Shown here one piece after another: positions 6,046 to 7,288 of a stretch of 7,288 nucleotides of DNA. The notes under the pieces were generated by a model. That model was not told the DNA's origin, did not search any database, and saw nothing but the letters and a program-made list of their open reading frames with translations. Each line of letters opens with the position of its first letter. The first letter of the stretch is position 1. Source of the DNA: an uncultured Desulfovibrionaceae bacterium (GTDB lineage: Bacteria; Desulfobacterota; Desulfovibrionia; Desulfovibrionales; Desulfovibrionaceae); contig CAMTOM010000069.1 of assembly GCA_947074125.1 (NCBI GenBank), positions 1 to 7,288 of the forward strand, given 5' to 3'. The position numbers and the translations under genes are program-made.

Positions 6046-6872
6046 GAGGCATCTCCCTCGCTGAGGTCAATCTGATCAGACCAGAATACAGGCCCATGCG
6101 TACAGACCTGTACTGGCCAGTTGCGCTTCTCGTGTACTGGCCATTTTTCTGTTGTTTTACTCACACAGCCAAGACAGGCGCCAACACCACATGCCATGAC
6201 ATTTTCCAGTGAAAGCTGGGCACGTGCGCCGAATTCCTGCGCGAAACGGTGTACAGTACGCAAAAATGGCATGGGGCCACACGCCAGCACCAGGCCTTGC
6301 TGCTCTGCATACTCACTGATGCGTTCGCGCATGGTGTAAATAAGATTTTCCAGATCCCCAGGCACGCTTTCATGCAAGCGATCTACAGGAACACGCTCGT
6401 TAATACTATCCATAGGATAGCAGTCCACAGGCGCTCTGTGCCCGAACAACATGGTCACATTCCACGGCTTGGGATGAAAATGGACATAGCCTACAAAAGG
6501 TACAATGCCTATCCCGCCAGCCAAGAGAAGGGTAGGAACATCGGGTTCCATGGCAAAGCCATTGCCAAGCGGGCCCCATACCTGAACCTGATCACCAGCA
6601 CGAAGTTGGGCAATACGTTCCGTGCCACGTCCAACAGACTGAAAAAAGCAGATGAGATGCTTTGTCGTCATATGGCAGATGCCAAGCGGACGTCCCCATG
6701 GCAATTCCTGTCCAAAGGAGTGTGGGCGTATCATCAAAAACTGACCAGGTTTCCATAAGTCCCATGCGGGGCGCTCCAGACGCAGCGCAAAAAAATGTTG
6801 TTCCTGCCCTGTCTGTCCAAAAGGAACAAGGTCAAGTACAGACAGTTGATGGCAGCTTGGTTGTGGTGACAT
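6042..6872 (-). CDS. pyrK: Dihydroorotate dehydrogenase B electron-transfer subunit (FAD, [2Fe-2S])
   Basis: The 276-residue protein belongs to the ferredoxin-NADP reductase superfamily and carries electrons from PyrD's FMN to NAD+. The FAD-binding segment is RPLGICHM (61-68), where the family more often has Ser or Thr in place of Gly64. GRGTERIAQL (81-90), GPLGNGF (100-106) and LLLAGGIGIVPF (115-126) mark the flavin and nucleotide domains, and LACGPMPFL (196-204) the NAD-binding end. The [2Fe-2S] ligands are Cys228, Cys233, Cys236 and Cys257 in CGVGACLGC and VCTHGPVF. The gap between the third and fourth cysteines is 20 residues, longer than I recall for Gram-positive PyrK, and contains a WPV repeat (residues 244 and 252) from a 10-base direct repeat. 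The ATG at 6872 has AGGA 8 bases upstream. It is the first gene of the minus-strand run and overlaps pyrD by 4 bases. Confidence 0.95.
   Translation of the reverse strand: MSPQPSCHQLSVLDLVPFGQTGQEQHFFALRLERPAWDLWKPGQFLMIRPHSFGQELPWGRPLGICHMTTKHLICFFQSVGRGTERIAQLRAGDQVQVWGPLGNGFAMEPDVPTLLLAGGIGIVPFVGYVHFHPKPWNVTMLFGHRAPVDCYPMDSINERVPVDRLHESVPGDLENLIYTMRERISEYAEQQGLVLACGPMPFLRTVHRFAQEFGARAQLSLENVMACGVGACLGCVSKTTEKWPVHEKRNWPVQVCTHGPVFWSDQIDLSEGDAS
6110..6143. repeat. 10-base direct repeat within pyrK, 24-base period
   Basis: GTACTGGCCA occurs at 6110-6119 and again at 6134-6143. The period is 24 bases, exactly eight codons, so both copies encode Trp-Pro-Val in the PyrK frame. They sit in the loop between the third and fourth [2Fe-2S] cysteines. 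This looks like a small in-frame insertion or duplication. Confidence 0.7.
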
Positions 6873-6889
6873 GTTACGATTCCTGTTGT

Positions 6890-6984
6890 GGGAGACGATC
6901 CCGTATCGTCATCCTTTCTTTAAGTGTTCTGTGTAAGGTCTTTGCAAAAGACAAAGAAAGTGTGCGCAATTTTATCGCACCTTG
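6890..6984 (-). promoter_or_regulatory. pyrK leader with three inverted repeats
   Basis: Three potential stems lie in the 5' leader of the pyrK run. The first is 6894-6899 with 6905-6910 (6 of 6, loop CCCGT), extendable by GGA/TCC past one bulge. The second is 6938-6943 with 6947-6952 (6 of 6, loop GCA). The third is 6962-6966 with 6976-6980 (5 of 5), extendable by three pairs after one mismatch (6958-6984). The nearest is about 20 bases before the start codon, just upstream of the ribosome binding site. They could be an operator or an attenuation leader for pyrimidine control, but no U tract or leader peptide is evident. Confidence 0.35.
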
Positions 6985-7288
6985 CAAGAGAAAAAAAGAG
7001 CAAATCTTCAGAAAAGCGCTTTCCAGAAAGGCAGGACTAAGAAAAAGATTTGCACGTAATATAATGAAATTTATAAGAAAGCCATGTAAAAAGGCAAAAA
7101 CATTTATAGTTAATAATAAATACTATTACTATGTTTGTAAGGGGATTTTGGCCAGTCGGGTTTGTGTACGGTAAGGGGCAGAGGGAAAAAAGAGACATGC
7201 TGTTCAGAGCAGGGCAGGGAAAAAGGTACAGCGAGGAGTGGGTACTTGTTATTCCATTAGGGATTGCTGTATACGAGTGGTCGGTAGT
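6985..7288. other. AT-rich intergenic region with no confident gene
   Basis: Together with the pyrK leader (6873-6984) this makes 416 bases without a recognisable gene. It is rich in A/T homopolymer runs between about 6985 and 7140 and holds a 10-base palindrome AAAGCGCTTT (7013-7022) and a TATAAT on the plus strand (7060-7065) without a matching -35. From ATG 7197 a plus-strand frame stays open for 30 codons to the window edge (starting MLFRAGQGKR), with hydrophobic residues in the second half and a purine-rich AGAGGG upstream at poor spacing. It could be the start of a gene, but I cannot support it as one. Confidence 0.5.
7070..7097 (-). promoter_or_regulatory. Candidate promoter for the pyrK-pyrD-FeS-AOR run
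   Basis: On the minus strand, -35-like TTGCCT (7092-7097) is followed after 16 bases by -10-like TATAAA (7070-7075) in the most AT-rich part of the window. A transcript starting near 7062 would have a leader of about 190 bases before pyrK, holding the three inverted repeats. The -35 match is only partial and the region is AT-rich enough for chance matches, so this is a candidate only. Confidence 0.25.

Noticed and set aside
7013..7022. Palindrome AAAGCGCTTT as a regulator site
   Set aside because: It is a single short palindrome with no second copy and no match to an operator I know, so it is not reportable as a site by itself.
6662..7174. 170-codon plus-strand frame running from pyrK into the intergenic region
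   Set aside because: Most of its first part is antisense to pyrK, and the remainder is basic, low-complexity sequence with no recognisable motif or convincing ribosome binding site.
7030..7288. Minus-strand frame open from the window edge to about 7040
   Set aside because: The translation is low-complexity and rich in Phe, Tyr, Lys and Cys, as expected from AT-rich non-coding DNA, with no gene-like character.

Overview
The window reads as a piece of chromosome from an anaerobic bacterium, most likely a member of the Desulfovibrionales or a relative. This rests on the heterodimeric class 1B dihydroorotate dehydrogenase pair (PyrK/PyrD), a tungsten/molybdenum-type aldehyde ferredoxin oxidoreductase (AOR) with a dedicated poly-[4Fe-4S] partner, and the general feel of the proteins. 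The taxonomic call is a judgement from memory, not a search result.

Layout. From 1 to 1164 (+) lies the 3' part of a tRNA nucleotidyltransferase/poly(A) polymerase family protein with an HD domain; its true start is upstream of the window. A long bulged hairpin with a T-rich tail (1187-1229) follows it. rlmN (1259-2329, +) follows and ends at a strong, bidirectional terminator (2346-2381). Beyond that everything recognisable is on the minus strand. A tRNA cluster reads Val(CAC), Asp(GTC), Asp(GTC) in transcription order (2708 down to 2383), with a good promoter at 2721-2749 and two identical Asp copies separated by a spacer that can fold into three consecutive hairpins. Upstream of it is a compact four-gene minus-strand run: pyrK (6872-6042), pyrD (6045-5122), a 166-residue protein with four [4Fe-4S] motifs (5076-4576) and an AOR-family catalytic subunit (4586-2811). 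pyrK/pyrD overlap by 4 bases and the iron-sulfur gene/AOR overlap by 11 bases, so translational coupling is likely within each pair; the pairs are separated by 45 bases that hold a hairpin but no terminator-like U tract.

How the genes work together. PyrK and PyrD together oxidise dihydroorotate to orotate and pass the electrons through FMN, FAD and [2Fe-2S] to NAD+. The iron-sulfur protein and the AOR should form a second two-subunit redox enzyme, of the AorA/AorB or YdhY/YdhV kind, oxidising an aldehyde (or reducing a carboxylic acid) of unknown identity. No dedicated flavin NAD(P)H subunit for the AOR is seen here, while PyrK, a FAD/[2Fe-2S] NAD-linked reductase, is encoded in the same run. 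Whether the two enzymes share electrons or are only co-transcribed is open.

The last 416 bases (6873-7288) hold no confident gene: an inverted-repeat-rich leader for pyrK, an AT-rich stretch with a weak candidate promoter, and a possible 5' end of a plus-strand reading frame cut by the window edge. The strongest points for a second look are the pyrKD/iron-sulfur/AOR arrangement, the unusual C-terminal motif of the AOR, the loss of canonical nucleotide-recognition residues in the first gene, and the hairpin-rich spacer between the twin tRNA-Asp genes. I see no CRISPR array, insertion sequence or clear defence system.
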